Source of the DNA: Thermus brockianus
GTDB taxonomy: Bacteria > Deinococcota > Deinococci > Deinococcales > Thermaceae
Length of the DNA: 64,000 nt
Direction of reading: 5' to 3'
Assembly (NCBI RefSeq): GCF_001880325.1
Contig: NZ_CP016312.1
Coordinates: forward strand, 992,001-1,056,000
The notes beneath the pieces are model-generated. The model had not been told where the DNA came from, did not search any database, and was given only the letters and a program-made list of their open reading frames with translations. Made by a program: the position numbers and the translations under genes. This document shows positions 25,195-35,964 of the stretch, one piece after another; the first letter of the stretch is position 1, and each line of letters begins with the position of its first letter.

Positions 25195-27808
25195 GGATCT
25201 TCCCCGGCACGTAGATCTCCTTCATCACCTCCTTGCCCTTCAGGTGCGCCTGGACGTTGGGCACCTTCTTGGCCTCCGCCAGGGCCACCTCCAAGGGGGC
25301 ATCCTTGGAAATCCTGATGGTGCCCCGCACCCTTCCGTTCACCTGTACCGCCACCTCCACCACGTCCCGCTCCAGGGCGCTTTCGTCCAGCTCGGGCCAG
25401 CCCGCCTCAAAGAGGCTATCGGGCCAGAAGCGGTGCCAAAGCTCCTCGGCGATGTGGGGGGCGAAGGGAAAGAGCATCTGCAGGTAGTAGCGGATGGCGG
25501 TGCGGTAGACGGGGGTCACGGGGCGCTTGCGGCGGTACTCGTAGAGGGCGTTCAAGAGCTCCATGAGGGCGGCGATGGCGGTGTTGAAGCGGAGGGCCTC
25601 GAGGTCCTGCGTCACCTTCTTAAGGGTTTCGTGGAGCTTCCCGTAAAGCGCCTTGTCCTCCCCCTCCAAAGCCTCCGCCTGGAACTGGCCCGAGATGGCC
25701 AAAAGGGCCTCCTGGTCCTCCACCACCCGCCGCCACACCCGGTTCAGGAAGCGCCAGGCCCCCTGCACCCCCTCCTCGGTCCAGACCATCTCGTTCTCGG
25801 GGGGGGCGGCGAAGAGGATGGTGATGCGGGCGATGTCCGCCCCCTCCTCCTTGACAAAGGGCCCCACCATGACCCCGTTGCCCTTGGACTTGCTCATTAC
25901 CGCCGGCTTCCAGAGGTGGAGGGTGCCGTCCTCGTGGGGCCTGAGCTCAGCCCCCATCTTCCTCACGTCCTCCAGGGAAAGCTCGTTTTCCCCAATCTCC
26001 AGCTGGATGCGGGTGGGCTCGGGGAGGCGCACCCGGTCCCCTTCCACCTCCACGGGCCCGAAGTCCGTCCAGGCCATGACCATGCCCTGGGTGAAGAGGC
26101 CCTGGAAAGGCTCCTCCACCCCCACCATGCCCAGGTCGTGGAGGAACTTGGTGAAGAAGCGGCTATAGAGGAGGTGCAAGACGGCGTGCTCCACCCCGCC
26201 GATGTACTGGTCCACCGGCATCCAGAAGTCCGCCTTCTCCCGGGCGAAGGGGAGGCGTTCGTTCTTGGGATCCGCGTAGCGGAGGTAGTACCAGGAGCTG
26301 TCAAAGAAGGTGTCCATGGTGTCGGTGTCCCGCTTGGCGGGGCCGCCGCACTGGGGACAGGTGGTCTCGTAGAACTCGGGGTGGGCCTCCAGGGGGCTTT
26401 TCCCCTTGGGGCGGATGTCCTCCACGTCCTTGAGGTCGGGGAGGAGGACGGGAAGCTCCTCCTCGGGCACCGGCACCACGCCGCAGGTGGGGCAGTGGAC
26501 CATGGGGATGGGGGTGCCCCAGTAGCGCTGGCGGCTGATGAGCCAGTCCCGCAGGCGGTAGGTGATGCGGGCCTTACCCAAGCCCTTTTCCTCCAGCCAG
26601 GCAATGACCTTCCGCTTGCCCTCCTCGCTTTCCGTGCCGTCAAAGGGGCCGGAGTTCACCATGATGCCCGGCTCCTCGTAGGCCCCCTCCAGGGGCTCGG
26701 GAAGGGGCTCGCCGGGGCGTTCAATCACCTTCTTGATGGGGAGGCCGTACTTCTTGGCGAACTCGTAGTCCCGGCTGTCGTGGGCGGGCACGGCCATGAT
26801 GGCCCCGGTGCCGTAGCCATAGAGCACGTAGTCGGCGGTCCAGATGGGGATCCGCTCCCCGGTGGCGGGGTTAAGGGCGTAGGCCCCCAGGAAAACCCCC
26901 GTCTTCTCCCGCCCTTCCGCCTGGCGCTCAATCTCCGTCTTGCGCTTGGCCGCCTCCACGTAGGCCAAGACCTCCTCCCGGCGCTCGGGGGCGGCAAGCT
27001 CCAGGGTCAAGGGGTGCTCGGGGGCCAGGACCATGAAGGTGGCCCCGAAGAGGGTGTCGGGGCGGGTGGTGAAGACGGTGATCCTCTCCTCGCGCCCCTC
27101 CACGGGGAAGTGGATCTCCGCCCCTTCCGAGCGGCCGATCCAGGCCCGTTGCATGGCCTTCACCTTCTCGGGCCAGTCCAGGCCCTCGAGGTCCCGAAGG
27201 AGCCGGTCGGCGTAGGCGGTGATGCGCAGGTACCACTGCTCCAGCTCCCGCTTTTCCACCAAAGTGTCCTCGTGCCGCCAGCAACGCCCCTCCACCACCT
27301 GTTCGTTGGCGAGGACCGTCTGGCACTTGGGGCACCAGTTCACAAGGCCCTTGGCCCGGTAGGCCAGGCCCTTCTCCCACATCTTGAGGAAGATCCACTG
27401 GTTCCAGCGGTAGTAGTCGGGCTCACAGGTGGTCACCTCCCGGTCCCAGTCGTAAAGGATGCCCATGAGCTCCAGGCTCTCCTTGGCCTGGCGGATGTTC
27501 TGGTAGGTCCAGTCCCGGGGGTGGACGCCGAACTTCAAGGCGGCGTTCTCCGCCGGCAGGCCGAAGGCGTCCCAGCCCATGGGGTGGAGGACCTCGTAGC
27601 CCTGCACCCGGCGGAAGCGGGCGAGGACGTCCCCCATGGTGTAGTTCTTCAGGTGGCCCATGTGCAGGTCCCCGGAGGGGTAGGGGAACATGACGAGGAC
27701 GTACTGCTTGCCCCGCTTCCCCGGGACCTCCTTGGCCTTCATGAAGCCCTTCTGCTTCCAAAAGCGTTGCCACTTGGGCTCTATGGCGTGGGGGTTGTAC
27801 TTTTCCAT
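25175..27808 (-). CDS. leuS: Leucyl-tRNA synthetase
   Basis: 877 residues, class Ia. The HIGH motif is in [20 protein letters not shown]. The CP1 editing domain is at about 220-420 ([40 protein letters not shown], with the conserved Asp of AHDSRD). The zinc-like CP/ZN region has [13 protein letters not shown] and CPQCGG. The KMSKS motif appears as [13 protein letters not shown], followed by the anticodon-binding helices and a C-terminal RNA-binding domain. Size equals the T. thermophilus enzyme. The start is fixed by GAGGCGAAG-ATG. A leader peptide and terminator lie directly upstream. Confidence 0.98.
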   Translation of the reverse strand: MEKYNPHAIEPKWQRFWKQKGFMKAKEVPGKRGKQYVLVMFPYPSGDLHMGHLKNYTMGDVLARFRRVQGYEVLHPMGWDAFGLPAENAALKFGVHPRDWTYQNIRQAKESLELMGILYDWDREVTTCEPDYYRWNQWIFLKMWEKGLAYRAKGLVNWCPKCQTVLANEQVVEGRCWRHEDTLVEKRELEQWYLRITAYADRLLRDLEGLDWPEKVKAMQRAWIGRSEGAEIHFPVEGREERITVFTTRPDTLFGATFMVLAPEHPLTLELAAPERREEVLAYVEAAKRKTEIERQAEGREKTGVFLGAYALNPATGERIPIWTADYVLYGYGTGAIMAVPAHDSRDYEFAKKYGLPIKKVIERPGEPLPEPLEGAYEEPGIMVNSGPFDGTESEEGKRKVIAWLEEKGLGKARITYRLRDWLISRQRYWGTPIPMVHCPTCGVVPVPEEELPVLLPDLKDVEDIRPKGKSPLEAHPEFYETTCPQCGGPAKRDTDTMDTFFDSSWYYLRYADPKNERLPFAREKADFWMPVDQYIGGVEHAVLHLLYSRFFTKFLHDLGMVGVEEPFQGLFTQGMVMAWTDFGPVEVEGDRVRLPEPTRIQLEIGENELSLEDVRKMGAELRPHEDGTLHLWKPAVMSKSKGNGVMVGPFVKEEGADIARITILFAAPPENEMVWTEEGVQGAWRFLNRVWRRVVEDQEALLAISGQFQAEALEGEDKALYGKLHETLKKVTQDLEALRFNTAIAALMELLNALYEYRRKRPVTPVYRTAIRYYLQMLFPFAPHIAEELWHRFWPDSLFEAGWPELDESALERDVVEVAVQVNGRVRGTIRISKDAPLEVALAEAKKVPNVQAHLKGKEVMKEIYVPGKILNLVVR

Positions 27809-27820
27809 CTTCGCCTCCTC

Positions 27821-27894
27821 AAAAAAACCCCTCCCCCGAAGGGAAGGGACGGCCAGGCCCCTTCCCTTTAGGGGGCTAGCCTGGCCGGACGCAT
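27821..27894 (-). promoter_or_regulatory. Probable transcription attenuator of leuS
   Basis: On the minus strand, in order: GGCCAGGC (27886-27879), GGGAAGGG (27866-27859), GCCTGGCC (27858-27851), CCCTTCCC (27848-27841), loop TTCGG, GGGAGGGG (27835-27828), and seven T (27827-27821). The first and third segments pair perfectly over 8 bp. The second and fourth pair perfectly over 8 bp. The fourth and fifth make the terminator stem with one G-T pair. The alternatives overlap as in classical amino-acid attenuators. The leuS Shine-Dalgarno follows immediately. Confidence 0.65.
27868..27894 (-). CDS. Putative leuS leader peptide (8 residues)
   Basis: ATG-CGT-CCG-GCC-AGG-CTA-GCC-CCC-TAA encodes MRPARLAP. 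It is preceded by GGGGTAGGA. Its single leucine codon, the less common CTA, directly follows the 5' arm of the first hairpin, so a ribosome waiting for charged tRNA-Leu would cover that arm. An overlapping alternative [11 protein letters not shown], starts 8 nt earlier and has no leucine. Confidence 0.4.
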   Translation of the reverse strand: MRPARLAP

Positions 27895-27934
27895 GAGTCC
27901 ATCCTACCCCTTTTTGCGTCCTGGGAGAAAGGCG

Positions 27935-28702
27935 CTAGTCCTCGAGGACCCGGGCCACCAAGGCCCCGAGGAGGAGGGAGAGGAGGACCAGGTAAAGCCC
28001 CAAAAGGGCCAGGACAAACCCCGCCAGGGGCCCGTAGAGGAGCTCGTACTGGGAGCGGGGAAGGAGCTTCGGCAATCCGAGCCGCACCCCCTCAAAGAGG
28101 AGGGCCGCCATCCCCGCCCCCACGCTTAAGGGAAGGAGGTCCCGTAGGCCCCGCACCCCGCGGAAAAAGGCGTAGGTGACAAGGAAGAGGAAAAAGGCGG
28201 AAAAGAGGGGCAGAAGGACCTCCAAGGGGCCCAGAAGGTCCCGCCAGACCGGGGGTAGGTAGCGGAGGACAAAGCCCAGGCCCAACCCCAAAAGGGAGAG
28301 GAGGATGAGGGCGAGGCCGAGGAGAAAGGGCATGAAAAGGCCTAAAAGCCGGTGACGCACCCCCGGGGGCCGGCCGAAGAGGAGGCCCAAGGCGTAGCTC
28401 AGGGCGGCGAAGAAGTTGCTCCCGGACCAAAGGAAAAGGAGGCCGCTTCCCAGGGTGAGGGGAAAGGCGCTTTGCGAAAGGAAGCGGAGGAGGTCCTGGG
28501 CGAGCTCGGGCCGGGCGGGGAAAAGGGACAAGGTGAGCCCCTCCAGGGCTTCCTGGAGCTCCTTTTGCCAAAGGGGGTTCCCCGCCAATACCAGGCCAAA
28601 AACCCCCACCAGGAGGAAAAGAAGGGGCATGAGGGAGAGAAGGGCGTAGTAGGCGAGGGCGGCGGCGAAGAAAGGAACGTGGGCCTCGGTGTAGAGGGCC
28701 AA
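27935..28702 (-). CDS. YihY/virulence factor BrkB family membrane protein
   Basis: About 255 residues, six transmembrane helices. Family motifs are HVPFFAAALAYYALLSLMPL near the N-terminus, SGSNFFAALSYALGLLFGRP, and GPLAGFVLALLGLYLVLLSL near the C-terminus. Formerly misnamed RNase BN; the real function is unknown. The start is uncertain. TTG at 28702 fits the family N-terminus and lies just after the small upstream ORF; the frame is open to 28801. It lies between proA and leuS, all leftward, so leuS may be partly read through from proBA. Confidence 0.83.
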   Translation of the reverse strand: MALYTEAHVPFFAAALAYYALLSLMPLLFLLVGVFGLVLAGNPLWQKELQEALEGLTLSLFPARPELAQDLLRFLSQSAFPLTLGSGLLFLWSGSNFFAALSYALGLLFGRPPGVRHRLLGLFMPFLLGLALILLSLLGLGLGFVLRYLPPVWRDLLGPLEVLLPLFSAFFLFLVTYAFFRGVRGLRDLLPLSVGAGMAALLFEGVRLGLPKLLPRSQYELLYGPLAGFVLALLGLYLVLLSLLLGALVARVLED

Positions 28703-28709
28703 GAGCCGC

Positions 28710-28835
28710 CTAAACAGGGAACACCACCCCCTCCGGGTCCAGCGCCCCAAGGCCCCGGTAGACCGCAGCTTGGACCTCCCCGTAACGGCCCACCTCCCCA
28801 AGGGCCCGGACCGCCCACCCCCTTTCCCCGCCCAT
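28710..28835 (-). CDS. Hypothetical 41-residue ORF between proA and yihY
   Basis: ATG at 28835, nine bases after the proA stop, ending TAG at 28710. The product is Gly/Val-rich (starts MGGERGWAVRALGEVGRYGE, ends LDPEGVVFPV). High third-position G/C through the frame supports coding, but length is short and no family was recognised. It may also be part of a longer YihY reading frame region. Low certainty. Confidence 0.35.
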   Translation of the reverse strand: MGGERGWAVRALGEVGRYGEVQAAVYRGLGALDPEGVVFPV

Positions 28836-28843
28836 GGGAACGC

Positions 28844-30085
28844 CTAAGCCCTCTCCTGCCCCTCCCCCAGGGCCACCCACTTCAAGGTGGTGAGCTCTAG
28901 GGGGCCCATGGGGCCGTAGGCGTGGAGCTTGGAGGTGCTGATGCCGATCTCCGCCCCCAGGCCTAGCTCAAAGCCGTCGTTGAAGCGGGTGGAGGCGTTC
29001 CAAAGGACCAAGGAGGCGTCCACCTCCTCCAAAAAGCGCCAAGCCGCCTTGGGGTCCTCCGTGCAGATGGCCTCCGTGTGCCGGGAGCCGTAGCGGGCGA
29101 TGTGGGCCAAGGCCTCCTCCAGGCCCGAGACCACCTTGACCCGGAGGATGAGGTCCAGGTACTCCCGGTCCCACTCGTCCTCCCGGGCGGGCACCGCCTC
29201 CTTGAGGAGGGGAAGGGCCCGGGGGCAGGCCCGAAGCTCCACCCCCCTTTCCCGCATGGCCCCTTCCAGAAGGGGCAGGAAGGCCTCCGCCACCTTCTCG
29301 TGGACCAGGAGGGCCTCGAGGGCGTTGCAGACCGCTGGACGCTGGGTCTTCCCGTTTAGGGCCAGGCGGAGCGCCATGGAAAGCTCCGCCTTCTCGTCCA
29401 CGTAGAGGTGGTTCACCCCCTTGGCGTGGGCCAGGACCGGCACCCGGGCCTCCCTTTGCACCAGGCGGATGAGCTCCTCCCCTCCCCGGGGGATGAGGAG
29501 GTCTAAAAGCTCCAAACGGCACATCTCCAGGATGGCCTCCCGGTCCGTGGTGGGCACCAGGGAGACCGCCTCCTCCGGAAGCCCCGCTCCCCTTAGGGCC
29601 TCGTGCCAAAGGGCCACCAGGGCCTGGTTGGAGCGGAAGGCCTCCTTGCCGCCCCTAAGGAGCATGGCGTTCCCCGCTTTCAGGGCCACGGCCACCGCCT
29701 CCACCGTGGCCCCAGGGCGCGCCTCGTAGATGAAGCCGATGAGGCCCAGGGGCACCCGCATCCGGCCCACCCGGAGGCCATTGGGCCGCTTGCTCAAGCC
29801 CTCAATCCGCCCCAAGGGGTCGGGGAGGGCGGCGATCTGCCTTAGGCCCTCGGTGAGGGCCTTCAGGTCCTTTTCCCTAAGGGCGAGCCGGTCCAGCTTG
29901 GCCTTGGGAAGCCCCGCCCTTTCCGCCTCCTCCAGGTCCATCCGGTTGGCCGTGAGCACCTCCGGCCAGCGCTCGGATAGGAGGGCCGCCATGCGCAAAA
30001 GGGCCTCGTCCCGCTTCCCCTTGGCGAGGAGGGGTAGCTTGGCCCTTGCCCGCTCCGCCAGTTCCCGCAAGCCCAGCGCCGTCAT
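28844..30085 (-). CDS. proA: Gamma-glutamyl phosphate reductase
   Basis: 413 residues, NADPH-dependent second step of proline synthesis, giving glutamate-5-semialdehyde. Aldehyde-dehydrogenase-like fold: GFIYEARPGATVEAVAVALK, NAMLLRGGKEAFRSNQALV, LIPRGGEELIRLVQREARVP, the catalytic Cys in TQRPAVCNALEALLVHE, and ASTRFNDGFELGLGAEIGIS near the end. It overlaps the proB stop by 4 nt (ATGA), so the pair is translationally coupled. The stop is followed by a small ORF and yihY. Confidence 0.97.
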   Translation of the reverse strand: MTALGLRELAERARAKLPLLAKGKRDEALLRMAALLSERWPEVLTANRMDLEEAERAGLPKAKLDRLALREKDLKALTEGLRQIAALPDPLGRIEGLSKRPNGLRVGRMRVPLGLIGFIYEARPGATVEAVAVALKAGNAMLLRGGKEAFRSNQALVALWHEALRGAGLPEEAVSLVPTTDREAILEMCRLELLDLLIPRGGEELIRLVQREARVPVLAHAKGVNHLYVDEKAELSMALRLALNGKTQRPAVCNALEALLVHEKVAEAFLPLLEGAMRERGVELRACPRALPLLKEAVPAREDEWDREYLDLILRVKVVSGLEEALAHIARYGSRHTEAICTEDPKAAWRFLEEVDASLVLWNASTRFNDGFELGLGAEIGISTSKLHAYGPMGPLELTTLKWVALGEGQERA

Positions 30086-31185
30086 GCCTCCTCCTTCAAG
30101 GCCAGGTGGTCCCGGTGGACCACCTCCTCGGTGTAGCGGTAGCCCAAAATGGCCTCAATCTCCGCGCTCTTCCGCCCCTTGATGCGGGCGATCTCCTCGG
30201 CGGCGTAGTTGGCGAGGCCCACCCCCACCTCCTCCCCGGTTTCGGCGAGGAGGCGCACCGCCTCCCCCCGGCCAAACCGCCCCCGCACCTCCTTGACCCC
30301 GGCGGGGAGGAGGCTCGCCCCCCTCTTCCTTAAGGCCCACACCGCCCCCTGGTCCAAAACGAGCTCCCCTTTTGGGCGCAGAAGCCCATAAAGCCAAGCC
30401 CGCTCCCCCCGGTAGCGCCTTTGGGCGTGGAAGTAGGTGCCCATGGGCACCCCTTCCAGGGCCTCCAAGAGGACTGCGGGACGCCTCCCGGGCAGAAGCA
30501 GGGTGGGGATGCCCACCCGCCCCGCAAGCCGGGCGGCGAGGAGCTTGGAGCGCATGCCGCCACTGCCCAAGGGGTTCCCCTCCCCGGCGTGCCGCAGGGC
30601 GGAGGCGGGGTCTTCCACCTCGAGGATGGGCCTCGCCTCCGGGTTTCGCTTGGGGTCCTCCTCGTAAAGGGCGTCCACGTCGGAAAGGAGGAGGAGGAGC
30701 CCCGCCTCCACCAAGGCCGCCACCCGGGCGGAAAGCTGGTCGTTGTCCCCGAAGCGGATCTCCTGGAAGGCCACGGTGTCGTTCTCGTTGATGATGGGAA
30801 TGGCACCGAGCTCCAAAAGGGCCTTCAGGGTGGCCTTGGCGTTCAGGTAGCGCTCCCTCGAGGCCAAGTCCTCCGCCGTCAGGAGGACCTGGGCCACGGG
30901 AACCCCCCGAAAGGCCTCCCGCCAAGCGGCCATGAGGAGGGGCTGGCCGATGGCGGCCAGGGCCTGCTTCCGGGGCATGTCCTCGGGACGGGGAAGCCCC
31001 GTGGCCGCCATGCCCGCCGCCACCGCCCCGGAGGAAACCAAGACCACTTCCCGCCCCGCCGCCTTAAGGGCCAAAACCTGGCGGGCAATCTCGGCCATGA
31101 CGCCCAGGTCCAACCCCCTAGGCCCGGCCAGGACCGCACTGCCCACCTTGACCACCAACCTCCTTGCGGAAAGCCCAGGCCGCAT
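30082..31185 (-). CDS. proB: Glutamate 5-kinase
   Basis: 367 residues, first and feedback-regulated step of proline synthesis. The amino-acid kinase domain spans residues 1-260 (RLVVKVGSAVLAGPRGLDLG, VVLVSSGAVAAGM, PIINENDTVAFQEIRFGDND, LLLLSDVDALYEEDPKRNP, GSGGMRSKLLAARLAGRVGI). A C-terminal PUA domain follows (about 275-350). It phosphorylates glutamate for ProA. The ATG at 31185 lies 8 nt after a TATCCT box. No proline leader is visible. Confidence 0.97.
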   Translation of the reverse strand: MRPGLSARRLVVKVGSAVLAGPRGLDLGVMAEIARQVLALKAAGREVVLVSSGAVAAGMAATGLPRPEDMPRKQALAAIGQPLLMAAWREAFRGVPVAQVLLTAEDLASRERYLNAKATLKALLELGAIPIINENDTVAFQEIRFGDNDQLSARVAALVEAGLLLLLSDVDALYEEDPKRNPEARPILEVEDPASALRHAGEGNPLGSGGMRSKLLAARLAGRVGIPTLLLPGRRPAVLLEALEGVPMGTYFHAQRRYRGERAWLYGLLRPKGELVLDQGAVWALRKRGASLLPAGVKEVRGRFGRGEAVRLLAETGEEVGVGLANYAAEEIARIKGRKSAEIEAILGYRYTEEVVHRDHLALKEEA

Positions 31186-31312
31186 TAAGGTTCAGGATAG
31201 CACCCCCGCCTCGGGCGGAAGCCCAAGGCTACCTCTTGGGAAGAGGCTTCCAAGAGAAACCCTGGCCCCTGCTTCCCCAAGGAGCCGTTTTGAAGTCCAG
31301 CTCACGGATGGC
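31186..31312 (-). promoter_or_regulatory. Intergenic region upstream of proB with hairpins
   Basis: On the minus strand the region holds CTCTTGG/CCAAGAG and CCGCC-CGA-GGCGG inverted repeats, the latter possibly ending the upstream small gene. A TATCCT box then lies 8 nt before the proB ATG. Confidence 0.4.
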
Positions 31313-31522
31313 CTAGGAGTCCGGGTCTTGCTCCTTCCCCGCTAGGAAGCGCCCGTTCCCGTAGACCACCCGCCCCTCCCGCTTAAGCCGGACCAAGAGG
31401 CCAAAAAGTGTAGCCTTGCGCAGGCTGGGGTAAAGGGTTTTCAGAGTCGCATGGAGCTCATCCAAAGAGCGGGGCTCCCGGAGCAGGGCAAGAAGGTGAG
31501 CTTCCAGACGCTCTTCGCGCAC
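31313..31522 (-). CDS. Small winged-helix-like protein
   Basis: About 69 residues from the GTG at 31522 (or 75 from a TTG at 31540). Helices EERLEAHLLALLREP and LDELHATLKTLYPSLRKATL are followed by FGLLVRLKREGRVVYGNGRF, the look of a small winged helix with a beta wing. It resembles DNA-binding regulators in pattern only; no family was assigned. Divergent from tRNA-Arg(ACG), whose promoter overlaps its N-terminal region. Confidence 0.55.
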   Translation of the reverse strand: MREERLEAHLLALLREPRSLDELHATLKTLYPSLRKATLFGLLVRLKREGRVVYGNGRFLAGKEQDPDS

Positions 31523-31533
31523 CGGGATTATTA

Positions 31534-31563
31534 TTGACAAAGGAAGCTTCCCCGTGCTACCTT
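31534..31563 (+). promoter_or_regulatory. tRNA-Arg(ACG) promoter
   Basis: TTGACA (31534-31539), an 18-nt spacer and TACCTT (31558-31563), 12 nt before the mature tRNA 5' end. Confidence 0.7.
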
Positions 31564-31575
31564 AGAGGTCGGCTT

Positions 31576-31652
31576 GGGCCCGTAGCTCAGTTGGATAGAG
31601 CGGCTGACTACGGATCAGCAGGTCAGGGGTTCGAATCCTCTCGGGCCCGCCA
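31576..31652 (+). tRNA. tRNA-Arg (anticodon ACG)
   Basis: Acceptor GGGCCCG/CGGGCCC, D-arm GCTC-AGTTGGATA-GAGC, anticodon stem GCTGA/TCAGC with loop CTACGGA (ACG, read as ICG for CGN codons after deamination), T-arm with TTCGAAT loop, discriminator G and encoded CCA. A strong terminator follows 3 nt later. Confidence 0.96.
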
Positions 31653-31655
31653 AGA

Positions 31656-31687
31656 AACCCCCGGGTGCTCCCCGGGGGTTCTTTTTT
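31656..31687 (+). terminator. Intrinsic terminator after tRNA-Arg(ACG)
   Basis: 10-bp stem AACCCCCGGG/CCCGGGGGTT with a 5-nt loop, followed by C and six T. Confidence 0.88.
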
Positions 31688-31690
31688 GGC

Positions 31691-31766
31691 TGGTGGGCCG
31701 TGCAGGATTCGAACCTGCGACCTACCGATTAAAAGTCGGTTGCTCTGCCAGCTGAGCTAACGGCCC
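31691..31766 (-). tRNA. tRNA-Lys (anticodon TTT)
   Basis: Minus-strand cloverleaf with acceptor GGGCCGT/ACGGCCC, D-arm GCTC-AGCTGGCA-GAGC, anticodon stem ACCGA/TCGGT with loop CTTTTAA (TTT), T-arm GCAGG-TTCGAAT-CCTGC, discriminator A and encoded CCA. It converges with tRNA-Arg(ACG) with the terminator between. Confidence 0.96.
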
Positions 31767-31779
31767 CCAAGCCCTAGCG

Positions 31780-31808
31780 ATTATAGCCCGCTAGCGGGGC
31801 TTGCGCAA
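31780..31808 (-). promoter_or_regulatory. tRNA-Lys promoter
   Basis: On the minus strand, TTGCGC (31808-31803), a 17-nt spacer and a perfect TATAAT (31785-31780). It lies inside and just after the 3' end of the upstream hypothetical gene. Confidence 0.7.
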
Positions 31809-32498
31809 GGCGTCCATGATCCAAAGGCCAAGCTCCTCCTCCCGAACCCTATCCTTTAGGGCCTCCACCCTAGGTTCCCTGGGCCTCACGGGTTCTAGCG
31901 CCTCCTTGGGCAGGGGGGCCGCCTCTAGAAAGGCGAAAAAGGAGGGGTCCACCCACGAGGGCACCCAGGCCCCGCTGCGGCAGAGGAAGGCGCGGTGGAA
32001 GACCCCCTCCACCTTTCCCCCAGGGTCCAGAAGCCGCACCACGGGCACCTGCGGCTCGGGCTCCAAGGAGGGGTCCCGCCAGGGGGGGTAGTAAAGGGTA
32101 AGCCTCGCCCCCTGGCGGGCGTAGAAGACCATCCAGTCATCGCAGGCGGGCTCCTCCCCTAAGGAGCGGTAGCCGGCATCGTGGTGGGCGTCAAAGAGCA
32201 CCACCTCCTCCACCCCCGCCCGCACCCGCGGGTGGAAGGCCAGGGCGTTGGAGTCGGCGTAGAAAAGCTGGGCTTCCGGGGCAAAACGAAAGCGTTCCCA
32301 AAACCCCTCCCACCCCTGGGCCTGGGGCAAGGGTAAACCCCGGAGCAAAAAGGCCCAGGCCCTAGCCTCCCAGACATCCTGAAGGTAGTAGGGCGTTTCA
32401 AAGTGCCCCCAGGCGTACAGGTGGGCCTCAGGATGGCCCGGGTCTTGGGGGACGGGAAAAAAGTAGTCAAAGTCCACCACCAAAAGCCGCATCCTCAT
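31791..32498 (-). CDS. Hypothetical protein, UPF0489-like motifs
   Basis: 235 residues, no signal peptide or membrane helix. Notable are the N-terminal LLVVDFDYFFPVPQDP, a central FDAHHDAGYRS that recalls metal-binding D-x-H-x-D motifs of arginase-like and UPF0489 proteins, CDDWMVFYARQGARLTLYYP, and an aromatic-rich N-terminal third. The family assignment is tentative; a metal-dependent hydrolase-like fold is the best guess. It starts with ATG-AGG-ATG at 32498/32492. It lies after the caa3 operon terminator in the same direction and contains the tRNA-Lys promoter at its 3' end. Confidence 0.7.
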   Translation of the reverse strand: MRMRLLVVDFDYFFPVPQDPGHPEAHLYAWGHFETPYYLQDVWEARAWAFLLRGLPLPQAQGWEGFWERFRFAPEAQLFYADSNALAFHPRVRAGVEEVVLFDAHHDAGYRSLGEEPACDDWMVFYARQGARLTLYYPPWRDPSLEPEPQVPVVRLLDPGGKVEGVFHRAFLCRSGAWVPSWVDPSFFAFLEAAPLPKEALEPVRPREPRVEALKDRVREEELGLWIMDALRKPR

Positions 32499-32510
32499 CT
32501 CTTAAATAGC

Positions 32511-32534
32511 AAAATCCCCCGCCAAAGGCGGGGG
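32511..32534 (-). terminator. Terminator of the caa3 oxidase operon
   Basis: On the minus strand, the perfect 8-bp stem CCCCCGCC/GGCGGGGG around TTT is followed by ATTTTGCTATTT. The T tract is imperfect. Confidence 0.65.
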
Positions 32535-32551
32535 AAAGGGTACGGCGAGCC

Positions 32552-34939
<2,388 letters not shown>

Positions 34940-35953
34940 CTAGAACTTGGGCAGGGCCTTGAAGTCCAAGCCCTCCACCTTAAGCCCTTCCAGGTAGCGC
35001 ACCAAGGCGTCCAGGTCCTCCTCGGAAAGCTGGGGGAAGCCGGGCATCTTCGTCCCAGGCTTCATGGCCGCCGGGTCCTTGATCCAAGCCTTGAGGTTCT
35101 CCGGCGTGTGGTCCACAATCCCCGCAGCCAGGCTCACCCGGTTGCCCAGGAAGGCCAGCTCGGGACCGATGACCGCCGGGGGCATCTTCCCCTGCACCCC
35201 GTGGCAGGCCATACAGTTTTGCTGGAACACCTCCTGCCCCCGGGCGTCCGCCACGGGAGGCGTGTAGCCCTTGGCCGCCTCCACAAAGCGGTCAAACGCC
35301 TCCTTGGGCACCACCAAGACCCGGAAGAGCATCCGGGCGTGGCTCGGCCCGCACAGCTCGGCGCAGAAGCCGTAGTAGTTGCCCGGATTTTCCGCTACAA
35401 AACGTATCCGAGTCTTTTGTCCCGGAATGGCATCCTGCTTGCCCACCAGGCCCGGCACCCAGAAGGAGTGGATCACGTCCTTGGAGGTCACCTCCAGCTC
35501 CACCGGCACCCCCACGGGCAGGATGAGCTCGTTGGAGTTGCGGAAGCCCAGCTCGGGGTAGTTAAAGTCCCACCAGAACTGGTACCCGGTGACCTCCACC
35601 TTCATGGCCCCCGGGATGGGTTGGTTGACCTGGATGAGGGCCCGGGCCGTGAGGCCAAAGAGAACGAGGATGATGGCCACGGGGATCAGGGTCCAGATGA
35701 CCTCGAGGCGGTCGTTCCCGTGGATCTGGGGCGGCTCGCCCTGCTGGCCCGGGTGGGCGCGGAACTTCCAGGTGATGTAGGCCAGGGCGCCCGCCACCAC
35801 GCCGAAGATGAGTACGGAGAAGACCAAGACCCAGACCAGGAGGAAGTTGGTCTCCCGGTTAACCGGGGAGAAGGGGTGGGTGATGGCCACCCGGTGGGCC
35901 TCCTGGGCCAGGACTAGACCAAAAAGACTTAGGGCCGCAAACGCTCGCTTCAT
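34940..35953 (-). CDS. caaB: caa3-type cytochrome c oxidase subunit II with fused cytochrome c
   Basis: 337 residues. A signal peptide (MKRAFAALSLFGLVLAQEA) precedes two transmembrane helices (TNFLLVWVLVFSVLIFGVVA and VIWTLIPVAIILVLFGLTAR). The CuA domain has DVIHSFWVPGLVGKQDAIPG and the copper-binding GFCAELCGPSHARMLF. The C-terminal cytochrome c domain (about 240-337) has heme motif CMACHG and axial Met in KPGTKMPGFPQLSEEDL. It accepts electrons from cytochrome c552 and passes them via CuA to subunit I. Subunit IV is not encoded nearby. Confidence 0.97.
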   Translation of the reverse strand: MKRAFAALSLFGLVLAQEAHRVAITHPFSPVNRETNFLLVWVLVFSVLIFGVVAGALAYITWKFRAHPGQQGEPPQIHGNDRLEVIWTLIPVAIILVLFGLTARALIQVNQPIPGAMKVEVTGYQFWWDFNYPELGFRNSNELILPVGVPVELEVTSKDVIHSFWVPGLVGKQDAIPGQKTRIRFVAENPGNYYGFCAELCGPSHARMLFRVLVVPKEAFDRFVEAAKGYTPPVADARGQEVFQQNCMACHGVQGKMPPAVIGPELAFLGNRVSLAAGIVDHTPENLKAWIKDPAAMKPGTKMPGFPQLSEEDLDALVRYLEGLKVEGLDFKALPKF

Positions 35954-35964
35954 CCACTCCCTCC

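Noticed and set aside
25169-27871. 900-codon open frame on the plus strand opposite leuS
   Set aside because: It mirrors leuS codon structure (G/C-rich third positions create open antisense frames) and encodes low-complexity Gly/His/Leu/Val-rich sequence with no family features.
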